A stretch of DNA of 64,000 bases from Paludibacter sp. Lineage in GTDB: Bacteria; Bacteroidota; Bacteroidia; Bacteroidales; Paludibacteraceae. Position 1 is the stretch's first letter. Every line of letters starts with the position of its first letter. The position numbers and the translations under genes are program-made. The stretch lies in the NCBI GenBank assembly GCA_028692715.1, contig JAQUWU010000017.1:1-64000 (forward strand). The letters are read 5' to 3'. The notes below the pieces were generated by a model. It had not been told where the DNA came from, made no database searches, and saw only the letters and a program-made list of their open reading frames with translations. This document shows positions 33,548 to 42,368 of this stretch, in pieces.

Positions 33548-34813
33548 ATGTTTAAACTCTTCAGAAATATTGATAAGAAAAATTATCGTCCCGTATTGGG
33601 CGGTATGGATATTTTTAAATTTATAGGTCCAGGACTACTTGTTACAGTTGGTTTTATTGATCCGGGAAATTGGGCATCAAATTTAGCTGCCGGAGCAGAT
33701 TATGGCTATGCATTATTGTGGATGGTCACATTATCAACCATTATGTTGATTTTTTTACAACATAATGTGGCTCACCTTGGTATTGCCACGGGATTATGTC
33801 TATCAGAAGCTACTGCCATTCATTTAAAACCGAAATACTCAAAGTTTCTACTTACAACTGCTATGTTGGCTTCTATTTCAACGTCTTTAGCCGAAATTTT
33901 GGGAGGTGCTATTGCGTTAGAAATGTTGTTTAATATTCCTATTAGGGCAGGTTCATTGATTGTGACAATTTTTGTTATCATAATGTTATTTACAAACTCC
34001 TATCGTTTGATAGAAAAATGGATTATTGCCTTTGTATCCATTATTGGCTTGTCATTTTTTTATGAATTGTCACTGGTTCAGATTGATTGGAACAGTGCAA
34101 TGGTAGGATGGGTAACTCCTTCGTTTCCAAGAGGATCGATGCTGGTTATTATGAGTGTTCTCGGAGCTGTAGTTATGCCTCACAATCTTTTTTTACATTC
34201 CGAAGTAATTCAAAGTCGTCAATGGAACTTGCAAGATGAAAAAGTTATTAAGAAACAATTGCGGTACGAATTTACCGATACACTTGTTTCAATGTTGATT
34301 GGTTGGGCGATAAATAGTGCAATGATTCTGTTGGCTGCAGCCACTTTCTTTCAAACAAAAACTCCTGTTTCCGAACTTCAACAAGCGAATCAATTGTTAG
34401 CTCCTTTGTTGGGGTCAAATGCTGCTGTTGTTTTTGCTGTTGCCCTATTATTTGCCGGAATAGCATCAACGATTACTTCCGGAATGGCTGCCGGAAGTAT
34501 TTTTGCAGGAATGTACAAAGAACCTTACGACATTAAAGATAATCACTCTAGGTTAGGAGTAGCCATCTCACTTTTTATTGCTTTTGGGATTATATTGCTG
34601 ATTACGAATCCATTTCAGGGATTAATCATTTCGCAAATGATATTGAGTATTCAATTACCATTTACAATATTTTTGCAGGTTTACTTAACTTCATCCGAAA
34701 AAGTTATGGGTAAATACAAAAACTCTAAACTCTCAAAAATTTTACTTTATTCACTCGGTGTTATTGTAGGCGGATTAAATATTGCATTATTTATTAGCTT
34801 TTTTGTTAGTTAA
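33548..34813 (+). CDS. mntH: NRAMP-family divalent metal transporter
   Basis: Proton-coupled importer of Mn2+/Fe2+ in the inner membrane. 421 residues with about 11 membrane segments. The family's metal-site motif DPGN is at 38-41 (helix 1) and MPH at 210-212 (helix 6). Length matches MntH. It is followed by a CDF-like gene after 157 nt with a palindrome. No metal regulator binding site (MntR/Fur) is obvious upstream. Confidence 0.92.
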   Translation: MFKLFRNIDKKNYRPVLGGMDIFKFIGPGLLVTVGFIDPGNWASNLAAGADYGYALLWMVTLSTIMLIFLQHNVAHLGIATGLCLSEATAIHLKPKYSKFLLTTAMLASISTSLAEILGGAIALEMLFNIPIRAGSLIVTIFVIIMLFTNSYRLIEKWIIAFVSIIGLSFFYELSLVQIDWNSAMVGWVTPSFPRGSMLVIMSVLGAVVMPHNLFLHSEVIQSRQWNLQDEKVIKKQLRYEFTDTLVSMLIGWAINSAMILLAAATFFQTKTPVSELQQANQLLAPLLGSNAAVVFAVALLFAGIASTITSGMAAGSIFAGMYKEPYDIKDNHSRLGVAISLFIAFGIILLITNPFQGLIISQMILSIQLPFTIFLQVYLTSSEKVMGKYKNSKLSKILLYSLGVIVGGLNIALFISFFVS

Positions 34814-34868
34814 GTAATAGAATTCAATCCCGAATAGCTATCGTGGACAACGTTCTATTAACTCTTTT

Positions 34869-34894
34869 AAATGGGACATTATATAGTCCCATTT
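34869..34894. terminator. Hairpin after mntH
   Basis: A 9-bp stem (AAATGGGAC at 34,869-34,877 with GTCCCATTT at 34,886-34,894) and an AT loop. The following T-run is short (TTTACTT), so terminator strength is uncertain. Confidence 0.45.
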
Positions 34895-34970
34895 ACTTAA
34901 TGCTAAATTATTTACATTTCTAATCTTTTTATTATTGTGGTTGTTATTATAAGAAACAATATTTCTTCTT

Positions 34971-35600
34971 ATGAAAGCATCCACAACTATTTTATATAAC
35001 AGAGCCTTATTTTTGAGCTTCTTTAGTGTGTTTTACAATATTATAGAAGGATTTATTTCAGTATTACTGGGAATAAAAGATGAGACGCTAACGCTCCTTG
35101 GTTTTGGCTTTGATAGTTTTATTGAAGTAGTTTCGGCTATTGGAATTACTGTTATGATAATTCGAATGCGTAAAAATAAAGAGACCAACAGAAGTGAATT
35201 TGAAGTTCAGGCATTAAAAGTAACAGGCGTTTCGTTTTATTTACTTTCTATTGGATTATCGGCGGGAATCATTACAAATTTATTGACCAATCACAAACCC
35301 GAAACAGCACTTTGGGGAATAATTATATCAGTAGTTTCGATAATAGTAATGATTTGGCTAATGTTAGCTAAAAAGAAAGTTGGCGTTAAATTAAATTCAG
35401 AACCAATAATTGCAGACAGTAATTGTACAAAAATATGTATTTATATGTCTGTGGTATTGTTGGTTGCCAGTCTGATTTATGAATATACCGGATTTGCATA
35501 TGCAGATGCAATCGGTACTGCCGGATTGGTTTATTTCTCCTTCTCGGAAGGGAAAGAGGCTTTTGAAAAAGCGAAAGGGAAACAGAATTGTAAATGTTGA
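34971..35600 (+). CDS. CDF-like cation transporter, short form
   Basis: 209-residue membrane protein resembling the transmembrane part of cation-diffusion-facilitator exporters. About six hydrophobic segments; GFGFDSFIEV near 43-52 and YADAIGTAG near 176-184 match the CDF helices that carry metal-binding Asp residues. The cytoplasmic C-terminal domain of classical CDF proteins is absent, replaced by a short Lys/Cys tail (QNCKC). Follows mntH in the same direction, so metal homeostasis is likely, but the metal is unknown. Confidence 0.75.
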   Translation: MKASTTILYNRALFLSFFSVFYNIIEGFISVLLGIKDETLTLLGFGFDSFIEVVSAIGITVMIIRMRKNKETNRSEFEVQALKVTGVSFYLLSIGLSAGIITNLLTNHKPETALWGIIISVVSIIVMIWLMLAKKKVGVKLNSEPIIADSNCTKICIYMSVVLLVASLIYEYTGFAYADAIGTAGLVYFSFSEGKEAFEKAKGKQNCKC

Positions 35601-35607
35601 CCGAATG

Positions 35608-36192
35608 TTATTCTTTCCAGTTTTTTAGCTCGTTATACAATCGTTGAACGGGTAATCCCATTACATTAAAATAAGATCCTTCGATGGATTCGACGCCAAT
35701 GAAACCAATCCATTCCTGAACACCATAACTCCCTGCTTTATCATAGGGTTGATAATTTTCCAAATAATACTCAATTTCTTCAGCATTTATTTTTGCAAAA
35801 CTTACATCCGAAATAACCGAAAATGTTTTCTTCTTTCTCAAAGTACTAATACAAACACCCGTAATTACCTGATGTCTTCTCCCTGATAAGGAGTTCAACA
35901 TACTTGTTGCTTCAGCTTTATTTTCAGGTTTTCCTAACACTTTTCCTTCGTGCCATACAATTGTATCGGCAGTTATCAATAAGGTGTTTTCTTCCATTAA
36001 ATCTCTAAATGCATTTGATTTTTTCTCAGCCAGATAAGCTGGAATTTCAACTCCAAAAACATTACTGGGATAGGTTTCTTCTACATCTATTACTTTAACG
36101 CTAAAGGGAATGTCTAATCCTTTAAGAAGTTCCAGTCTGCGTGGCGATTTAGAAGCGAGAATGATATCGTATTTATTTAAATTTGAAAGCAT
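35608..36192 (-). CDS. maf: Maf-type nucleoside triphosphate pyrophosphatase
   Basis: 194-residue house-cleaning enzyme that hydrolyses non-canonical or excess NTPs (YhdE-like dTTP/UTP pyrophosphatase). Motifs: ASKSPRRLELL (13-23), ADTIVWHEGKVLGKP near 74-88, and YDKAGSYGVQ near 150-159. Soluble, cytoplasmic. It ends an apparent minus-strand operon: nitroreductase, LiaF-like, DUF2520, UbiA, Maf. It converges with the CDF-like gene, 7 nt apart. Confidence 0.93.
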   Translation of the reverse strand: MLSNLNKYDIILASKSPRRLELLKGLDIPFSVKVIDVEETYPSNVFGVEIPAYLAEKKSNAFRDLMEENTLLITADTIVWHEGKVLGKPENKAEATSMLNSLSGRRHQVITGVCISTLRKKKTFSVISDVSFAKINAEEIEYYLENYQPYDKAGSYGVQEWIGFIGVESIEGSYFNVMGLPVQRLYNELKNWKE

Positions 36193-36213
36193 CTACATTG
36201 ATTTTTAATGAAA

Positions 36214-37197
36214 TTATTTTACAATAAATAAATCAAACAAGCTGATTCCATAAGTTTTAGCTTGTAAAAAATAAAAGATAAAACTATATAACACACCAAT
36301 TAGCATAATTACTTTGCTTAAATTTGATGCATTTTTATAATCAACAGAATTCTTTGCTGTGAAAATAAAATATCCTAAAATTATTAACGGTAAAACCAAG
36401 CCAAATAAAATATACCTGACAGAAAGCGTACCTTCAAAATTTATAAAAAAATGGTTGAACAATAGAAGCAACGAAATGGTAAGCAGAATAAGAAAATAAA
36501 GTATCAGCTTTGTATTTTTAACTCCTAGTTTTATAACAATCGTTCTGCATTCCATTTCTCTATCACCTTTTTCATCCTGAATATCTTTAATTATTTCCCG
36601 TATTAATGTTGTAATAAATGCAAAGATAGCAAAACATCCTATCCAGCCATAAATTTCGCCGGGGATGGGAGTCTGGTAAATTAAATCTCCATATGTTTTT
36701 GAGAGAAAAGCTAGCTGAGAAATACCAACAATTAATATTGAAAGTGCTGCTACAAAAGCAACAACCAAATTACCAATAAGAAACTGCCGTTTGTAACTGG
36801 CCGAATAAAACCAAAGTAATCCGGGAACCACAATGAAAATAAAAGCTAAAGTCATACTTCGGGCGAAATAAGCTAATAATAAACCACATAGAACTCCGAT
36901 CCCTGTTAAAATCTGATGCATCAACATGACTAAATGCCTGCTAAAATTTTTACCAACGATCTGCCTTTCGGGTTTGTTAATTACATCAATTTTCACGTCA
37001 AAATAATCATTTAACATATATCCGGCAGCAGCAATGAAAACAGACGCCAGAATAAGTAAGATCACCATGTTTTCATTCGTACTTTCAAATCCGTAAGCTT
37101 GAAGAATAGGTAGCAACACAACTTTACTCATTAGATATTGTATTAAAGCAATAAAAAATAAGTTTTGTATACGGATAAGCCTGAAAAATGCGGACAT
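36214..37197 (-). CDS. UbiA-family prenyltransferase
   Basis: 327-residue integral membrane enzyme with about nine helices. The two Asp-rich motifs of UbiA prenyltransferases are visible: NDYFDVKID at 63-71 and an IKDIQDEKGD segment near 200-209. In Bacteroidota this family is commonly annotated as geranylgeranylglycerol-phosphate geranylgeranyltransferase; the lipid acceptor cannot be told from sequence. Between DUF2520 and Maf, gaps of 7 and 21 nt indicate co-transcription. Confidence 0.88.
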   Translation of the reverse strand: MSAFFRLIRIQNLFFIALIQYLMSKVVLLPILQAYGFESTNENMVILLILASVFIAAAGYMLNDYFDVKIDVINKPERQIVGKNFSRHLVMLMHQILTGIGVLCGLLLAYFARSMTLAFIFIVVPGLLWFYSASYKRQFLIGNLVVAFVAALSILIVGISQLAFLSKTYGDLIYQTPIPGEIYGWIGCFAIFAFITTLIREIIKDIQDEKGDREMECRTIVIKLGVKNTKLILYFLILLTISLLLLFNHFFINFEGTLSVRYILFGLVLPLIILGYFIFTAKNSVDYKNASNLSKVIMLIGVLYSFIFYFLQAKTYGISLFDLFIVK

Positions 37198-37204
37198 AGT
37201 ATAT

Positions 37205-37975
37205 TTATTTCTTTTTGTGACGTTTGTAAATATCTTTACTCAGGAGATTATAAATTTTCTTTAAATCTCTTCTTTCTTTCAACATTGTAAGATGACTTGA
37301 AATTATTTTATCGTCGAAACGAACTGCCGGACCTGTTTGAGCCTTGTATGGTTGTACTGATTGAATTTTCTCTGCCGTTTCCATAATTAATGGATGCATA
37401 ATTTCGAAATTCACCCCTATATCTTCGAGTATCTGAGATGAAATATCATACATATAATTACTGAAGTTACAAGCAAAAACAGCCGCTAAATGTATTTTCT
37501 TGCGTTGTTCAGAAGTAACTAAATAGGTTTTGGAATCCAATAATTCAGCAATCTCTAAAAGCTTTTTTTGTACTTCAGAATTTATAGCTTCGATACAAAT
37601 AGGTATTTTACTAAAGTCAACCTCCTTCTCTTTTGAAAATGTCTGAAGTGGATAAAAAACGCCATATTTTGTAGCAATCCCATCAAATTCACTCATAGGA
37701 ATGCTACCGGCAGTGTGAACGTGTATAGCATCAGGTAAATCAAAACTTTTCAAGGTGTGCCTGAAAGCTCCATCCTTTAAGGCATAAAAATATATATCTG
37801 CTTTATCGTAAATCTCAGAAATATCTGTTGTATAGGTTGTATTGAGTTTTTCGGCTAAAATGGCAGCATTTTTTTGTGTGCGACTATAAACCTGAGCAAT
37901 AGTTACCCCCTTTTTTTGTAAAGCTAATGCTAAATGTGTGGCTACACTTCCCGAACCAATAAAAACGGCTTCCAT
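37205..37975 (-). CDS. Rossmann-fold/DUF2520 protein
   Basis: 256 residues. An N-terminal NAD(P)-binding Rossmann fold (GSGSVATHLA, 8-17) resembles F420-dependent NADP oxidoreductases. The C-terminal helical DUF2520 domain (from about 125) contains KIHLAAVFACNFSNYMY. Substrate unknown; conserved in Bacteroidota beside the UbiA and Maf genes. Confidence 0.85.
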   Translation of the reverse strand: MEAVFIGSGSVATHLALALQKKGVTIAQVYSRTQKNAAILAEKLNTTYTTDISEIYDKADIYFYALKDGAFRHTLKSFDLPDAIHVHTAGSIPMSEFDGIATKYGVFYPLQTFSKEKEVDFSKIPICIEAINSEVQKKLLEIAELLDSKTYLVTSEQRKKIHLAAVFACNFSNYMYDISSQILEDIGVNFEIMHPLIMETAEKIQSVQPYKAQTGPAVRFDDKIISSHLTMLKERRDLKKIYNLLSKDIYKRHKKK

Positions 37976-37990
37976 GATTTTTATTTCTTT

Positions 37991-38323
37991 TTATTTTTTT
38001 TTCACGCCAAGAACCAATATCGCACCTGCAACAATAAGTAAAACCGGCCAGATATAGTCCGATATATTCCGTGTGAAATGAATTATATCTGATAATCTGA
38101 ATAACATTCCCACCACAATTAAAACAATTCCTATATTTTTGTTTGAATGAGTAAGTAGAAAAATCAAACCCATAATTAGGGGATAATTTTTAAAATCAAA
38201 AATATGAGATGCTATTTCAGGTGGAAATACATTGAGTTGGCGAAGTAGAAAAATACAACCAAATACTAAAAGTGTTACCCCCCAAGCTAACCGATTGTCT
38301 CTTTTTGCACTTATTTTAGACAT
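37991..38323 (-). CDS. Small membrane protein with LiaF-like transmembrane region
   Basis: 110 residues with about four hydrophobic helices. The pattern (WGVTLLVFGCIFLLRQL, then the paired hairpin around YPLIMGLIFLL and a final WPVLLIVAGAILVL) is that of LiaI/LiaF-type N-terminal regions. The C-terminal beta-domain of LiaF is absent. It lies 2 nt from the nitroreductase gene, so the two are co-translated. Function unknown. Confidence 0.7.
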   Translation of the reverse strand: MSKISAKRDNRLAWGVTLLVFGCIFLLRQLNVFPPEIASHIFDFKNYPLIMGLIFLLTHSNKNIGIVLIVVGMLFRLSDIIHFTRNISDYIWPVLLIVAGAILVLGVKKK

Positions 38324-38325
38324 TT

Positions 38326-38862
38326 TTATTTGATTTTAAAATTTTCAAAATGAATTTTATCATCGGCTAATTTCTCCTCCTCGAAAGGTTTCCTTTTTTC
38401 ATCAGGATAACCAATAGACATAATACATAACACCCCAAAATGGGTAGGTATGTTTAGCAGTGCTTTTATATATTCTTCGGTTGTGGTTTGTTCATTTTTC
38501 TGTCGGTTATAAACCTGAACCCAACAACTTCCCAATCCTAAATCCTGAGCTTGTAGTTGAATTATTATTGCTGCAATTGAAGCATCTTCTATCCATACAT
38601 CACTTTTTGTGGTATCGGCAATAACAACAATCGCCAAAGGTGCCTCTTTCAGCATCTGAGAACCATAAGGGCGACTTTCAGATAATTTCAACAAAGTATT
38701 TCTGTCCTGAATCACAATAAATTCCCATGGATTACTTCGTTTTGAAGCAGGTGACATTAGTGCTGCTTTTGTTATTTTCAGTATTTTATCCTGCTCAACT
38801 TCACGTGGTTCATATTTCCGAATGCTTCGTCTGTTTTTTAAAAGATCAAAAAATGAGACCAT
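38326..38862 (-). CDS. Nitroreductase-family FMN oxidoreductase
   Basis: 178-residue protein of the nitroreductase fold; FMN-binding residues are suggested by RRSIRKYEP (11-19), SPASKRSNPWEF (37-48) and LGLGSCWVQ near 107-115. Probably a dimeric NAD(P)H-dependent reductase; substrate unknown. First gene of the minus-strand operon that leads to Maf. Confidence 0.88.
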   Translation of the reverse strand: MVSFFDLLKNRRSIRKYEPREVEQDKILKITKAALMSPASKRSNPWEFIVIQDRNTLLKLSESRPYGSQMLKEAPLAIVVIADTTKSDVWIEDASIAAIIIQLQAQDLGLGSCWVQVYNRQKNEQTTTEEYIKALLNIPTHFGVLCIMSIGYPDEKRKPFEEEKLADDKIHFENFKIK

Positions 38863-38886
38863 ATTTCTTTATTTTTATTTTAAGTC

Positions 38887-39729
38887 TTATTTTGATTGAT
38901 TATCAATAAGATATGTGATAATATTTTCCGTTTTTAGTATGTTTTTAAGTCTCTCAAATGGGATAGTAACTTCAGTTTGTCCTACATAAAATGGTGCTAT
39001 TTCATAAGGATTGAAAACATAATTTATACTGACGTCTGTAATGTAAAAATTACCATTTGGTTTTATTGAATCGATCCAAAAATCTGTATCTTCAAGATTT
39101 AAAATATCACTAACACCTTGTGACTCATTCATATCGTTACTTTCCTCAACAATTCGATTTTGTATTAATTTAGTGAGTTGATTTTTATAACCCTGAACAA
39201 ATAAATCGCTTTCACTTATTTGTTTTCCAGTCTTTAAATCAAAATTATAATAATTTCGGGTTTCGTAGCCATGTGCTCCTCCCATAAATATATACCGGTC
39301 AATTCCATATACATATATATTATTGTCAGATAACAGACTATAACCTGATAAATTTTGCTCATTATTAAACGAATAAGTTCTTACAGAATCAAGAAAATCA
39401 TCAATTGAGGCATTATTTAATCTGTATTCTGTAGCTAAATCCTTGGCGAATTTCTCAACAACAGAATCATTTGAATATGCATAATACTTTTCACCAAATA
39501 GGTTTGTAATAATAGATTTTCTGATAGAATCCATTATACTTTCCTTGTAAAATTTGGTAGGTAATTCAATTTGCATTTCAACTTTTAATGCACCTTTACT
39601 TGTATCGGAAGTCAGATAGTATTTTTTAGCAAAATCTTGTTCGTCCGTTTTTATCTTTTTTTGTTTACAAGAGAAAAAAGACACACTCACCAAAACACTC
39701 AATATCAAAATTGTCGTTTGCTTTTTCAT
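38887..39729 (-). CDS. DUF3298/DUF4163-type lipoprotein
   Basis: 280 residues with a lipoprotein signal: MKKQTTILILSVL, then lipobox SFFSC (Cys21). The mature part matches the DUF4163-DUF3298 arrangement; the DUF3298 end is recognisable as NPYEIAPFYVGQTEVTIPFERL near 243-264. Likely anchored to the cell envelope; this family includes putative polysaccharide- or peptidoglycan-linked proteins, but activity is unknown. Confidence 0.8.
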   Translation of the reverse strand: MKKQTTILILSVLVSVSFFSCKQKKIKTDEQDFAKKYYLTSDTSKGALKVEMQIELPTKFYKESIMDSIRKSIITNLFGEKYYAYSNDSVVEKFAKDLATEYRLNNASIDDFLDSVRTYSFNNEQNLSGYSLLSDNNIYVYGIDRYIFMGGAHGYETRNYYNFDLKTGKQISESDLFVQGYKNQLTKLIQNRIVEESNDMNESQGVSDILNLEDTDFWIDSIKPNGNFYITDVSINYVFNPYEIAPFYVGQTEVTIPFERLKNILKTENIITYLIDNQSK

Positions 39730-40189
39730 ATGGAAGTAATTGTTTTTTTAAGATCACATGAACTTGAATTCCATAGGCGTGTTTTCATTATCTTTGATGA
39801 ACCAACGGTGATCAAAGATAATACCTGTGATAATGCTCGTTTCATATATTTATTTAATAAATAAAATTATGGCAACAAAATTACAACTTTATTAAGAGAT
39901 TTATCTAAAAAACATAAAAATATTTCGTTCTAATATGATTTATAGTGGTTAAACATTAAAAATGCTGTTCTTGTAATTTCGTTTTTGTAGATGAATTTGA
40001 CAATTCTATATGCAATAATTAATTCCTAGCACTCATTTATTAGTTTAAACACTCTAAATATTGCCCTTTCTCGATTTTGTCTCTTTGTTCTATATATTTC
40101 TATGCATCAGCATAAGAGGATCATAAGTACAGTTCGTATTTCATATTATCTTTGTTTATAAAAATGGAATCAATTAAATATCAAAAAGA

Positions 40190-40418
40190 ATGAAAAAGGA
40201 AATGGCAATACTATCTCTTGTTGTTATGTCTTTTTGCAATAACCACAATTTCACAGAAAGCTTATGATGATAAAAAAGCATCTGTAAAAAACAGAAACTA
40301 AATGCGATAAAAAAGCAGAAGCTAAATATTGTGGAGAAAAATTAGAGAAAGTTTGTGTAAAGATAAAAAATCAACTTGTATAGGAAAATGCAAGAGCGAA
40401 ACTGAGAGTAAGAAATAA
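40190..40418 (+). pseudogene. Small secreted Cys-rich protein gene broken by frameshifts
   Basis: The 750-nt gap between 39,730 and 40,478 holds a decayed gene. Starting at ATG 40,190 a signal peptide begins (MKKEMAILSLVVMSF). One frame change gives the rest (FAITTISQKAYDDKKASVK). A second yields TETKCDKKAEAKYCGEKLEKVC and a third KDKKSTCIGKCKSETESKK, ending at TAA 40,418. Together they form a plausible protein of about 75 residues with a signal peptide and five Cys. It is followed by a strong terminator. Family unknown; three frame changes suggest real decay rather than one sequencing error. Confidence 0.6.
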
Positions 40419-40433
40419 TTCAGCTGCACTAAT

Positions 40434-40474
40434 TAAAAAAAATGTCACGAATACTTTATCGTGACATTTTTTTG
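40434..40474. terminator. Bidirectional rho-independent terminator
   Basis: A 10-bp perfect stem (AATGTCACGA at 40,441-40,450 with TCGTGACATT at 40,459-40,468), A-rich on the left and T-rich on the right. It serves the plus-strand remnant and the minus-strand YihY gene. Confidence 0.85.
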
Positions 40475-40478
40475 TTAT

Positions 40479-41804
40479 TCAAATGTCTTTTACCAATAAT
40501 TCGTCTATAGGCTTATCCATTTCATCTTTTATCATTAATGTTTTTTTCCAGAAATCATCCAATTGTTCATTTTTTGCCGTCAAAAATAATTCTGAACCAA
40601 GGGTTTCAATTTTTGTATTTAATGCTTTTAAAGTCAATTGGTTAATATCAATAGCCGGCAAATAACTTTTTAATTTTGTTGTGTCGTTGAACACTTCAAT
40701 CAATATTCCTGAATCCACTAATGTAGATAAAATTTGATTTACAAGGCGAATGGGTAATTTATTTAATTCTGCAATATTTTCGGAAGATAAAGGTGGTTGT
40801 TGGTCTTCAAATTGTTTCACAACGAAATGTGCTATAAAAAGCGTCAGAAAACTTTTATATCTTGAACTAATATTCTTTGTATCCACTTCATAGTCATAGT
40901 TTTTAAAGTTTTGCGATGCAAAAGAAATTTCAGCACCAAGCAATACTATTAAACAAGAAATCTGTAACCATAAGAGTAGCAACGGAATAGCGGCAAAACT
41001 TCCATAAATAACATTGTATCTCGACAAATAAACTTGTCCATTGATATACAACATTTGAAACAACTGAAAGGCAGATCCTGCAATTAAACCAGCTAATAAC
41101 GCATTGAAAAATCGTACTCTTGTATTAGGAATTACCATGTACATAATTGTAAATACAAGCCAGTTAAGCAAATAAGGTATCAATTTCACTCCAAAACGAA
41201 GAAACGGACTTAATACATGATAAATATATGATTGGGAAAGAGATGAACTGACAAATATGGAAAAACCACTTGATAAAACAATAAACAATGGAATGATAAG
41301 TATTGTAGAAAAATAGGTTGTAAACTGACGAATGGGTGAACGGGATTTTTTTACCTGCCAGATACTATTAAAGGCATTTTCCACTTGCATAAAAAAATTC
41401 ATTACAGACCAAAACAAAATGGCTAGACCAATACCGATAAATAATCCTCCTTGAGTGGTTTCCAGATATTTCTGTACGAATTCCATTACTTTGGGAATAA
41501 GTCCCATTTTGGCAATGTATGAGCCTTCCAACGACTTCTCAATCATTTGTTCAACACCAAATCCCCTGGCAATAGCAATGATAAGGGCAAAAAGGGGAAC
41601 TATGGCAAATAAAATGGAATAAGTCAGCGCAGAGGCTCTGATATTTAATTTGTCATCGATAAATCCTCTGATAGCCAGAATTAATGTTTTAACAATCCGA
41701 TAGGAAAATCTTCGTGATCGCGACAATTCGAGTTCGGTAATTTGCCAAATATCGTAACGAATAAATTTATAGATCCGTTGAAAAAAAGCTATAAGTTTAG
41801 ACAT
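40479..41804 (-). CDS. YihY/BrkB-family inner-membrane protein
   Basis: 441 residues. The N-terminal membrane domain (about 40-300, six helices) has family segments such as DDKLNIRASALTYSILFAIVPLFALII, near 52-78. The C-terminal soluble part (about 320-441) resembles a winged-helix extension seen in Bacteroidota members. The family was once misnamed ribonuclease BN; its transport role is not established. Downstream of rnpB on the same strand. Confidence 0.88.
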   Translation of the reverse strand: MSKLIAFFQRIYKFIRYDIWQITELELSRSRRFSYRIVKTLILAIRGFIDDKLNIRASALTYSILFAIVPLFALIIAIARGFGVEQMIEKSLEGSYIAKMGLIPKVMEFVQKYLETTQGGLFIGIGLAILFWSVMNFFMQVENAFNSIWQVKKSRSPIRQFTTYFSTILIIPLFIVLSSGFSIFVSSSLSQSYIYHVLSPFLRFGVKLIPYLLNWLVFTIMYMVIPNTRVRFFNALLAGLIAGSAFQLFQMLYINGQVYLSRYNVIYGSFAAIPLLLLWLQISCLIVLLGAEISFASQNFKNYDYEVDTKNISSRYKSFLTLFIAHFVVKQFEDQQPPLSSENIAELNKLPIRLVNQILSTLVDSGILIEVFNDTTKLKSYLPAIDINQLTLKALNTKIETLGSELFLTAKNEQLDDFWKKTLMIKDEMDKPIDELLVKDI

Positions 41805-41848
41805 AAAGCAGTGTTTTGAAAGGATTAAATATGAGGAGAAAAAAAAAT

Positions 41849-42204
41849 AGCAGGTCTGTAAGCCGGGTTCTGTACTTTGCTTTCACAAAGTGTTTGTCAT
41901 TTATCTCTAACAAATGTTGCCATTTGCCTTTAGCAATCTACCCTCCGACATCGGGCGAGAAACCCTACATGCGCCGGTATACTTGATCTTGCAACCCATA
42001 AGACGTACGGCATTAATTGTTGCCAATTAATCCGGTGAGCTTTTACCTCACCTTTTCACCCTTTCCGCACCCCGAAAGGTGTGGTGGTTTTTTTCTGTTA
42101 CGTTACTCTGCTCTCACAAACAGCTTCCCGTTAGGAAATATGGTACTCTGTGTTGCCCGGACTTTCCTCCATTCCTCAAGGGAAAAGCGACAAACCGACC
42201 TACT
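41849..42204 (-). ncRNA. rnpB: RNase P RNA (bacterial class A)
   Basis: Catalytic RNA that matures tRNA 5' ends. The conserved P4-side core GAGGAAAGTCCGGGC is at 42,169-42,155 on the minus strand, and the matching 3' core with AACCCGGCTTAC lies near 41,873-41,858. The 5' and 3' ends pair (AGTAGGTCGGT and ACAGACCTGCT). A T8 tract follows the 3' end (41,848-41,841), ending transcription. The length of about 356 nt fits. Ends are estimated within a few nt. Confidence 0.93.
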
Positions 42205-42368
42205 ATTTACTTGCAAAGATAATGATAATTTTGGGCTTTACAATTAGATTGTTAATTGAGAACATTAAGAAAAATAAAATTATGTGGAAATAATAATTGT
42301 TTTGCTATTGAATTCAACTTTATCACGCATAAGTTGTTTTAATTAACGTAAATTTAAATAGATAAAAT

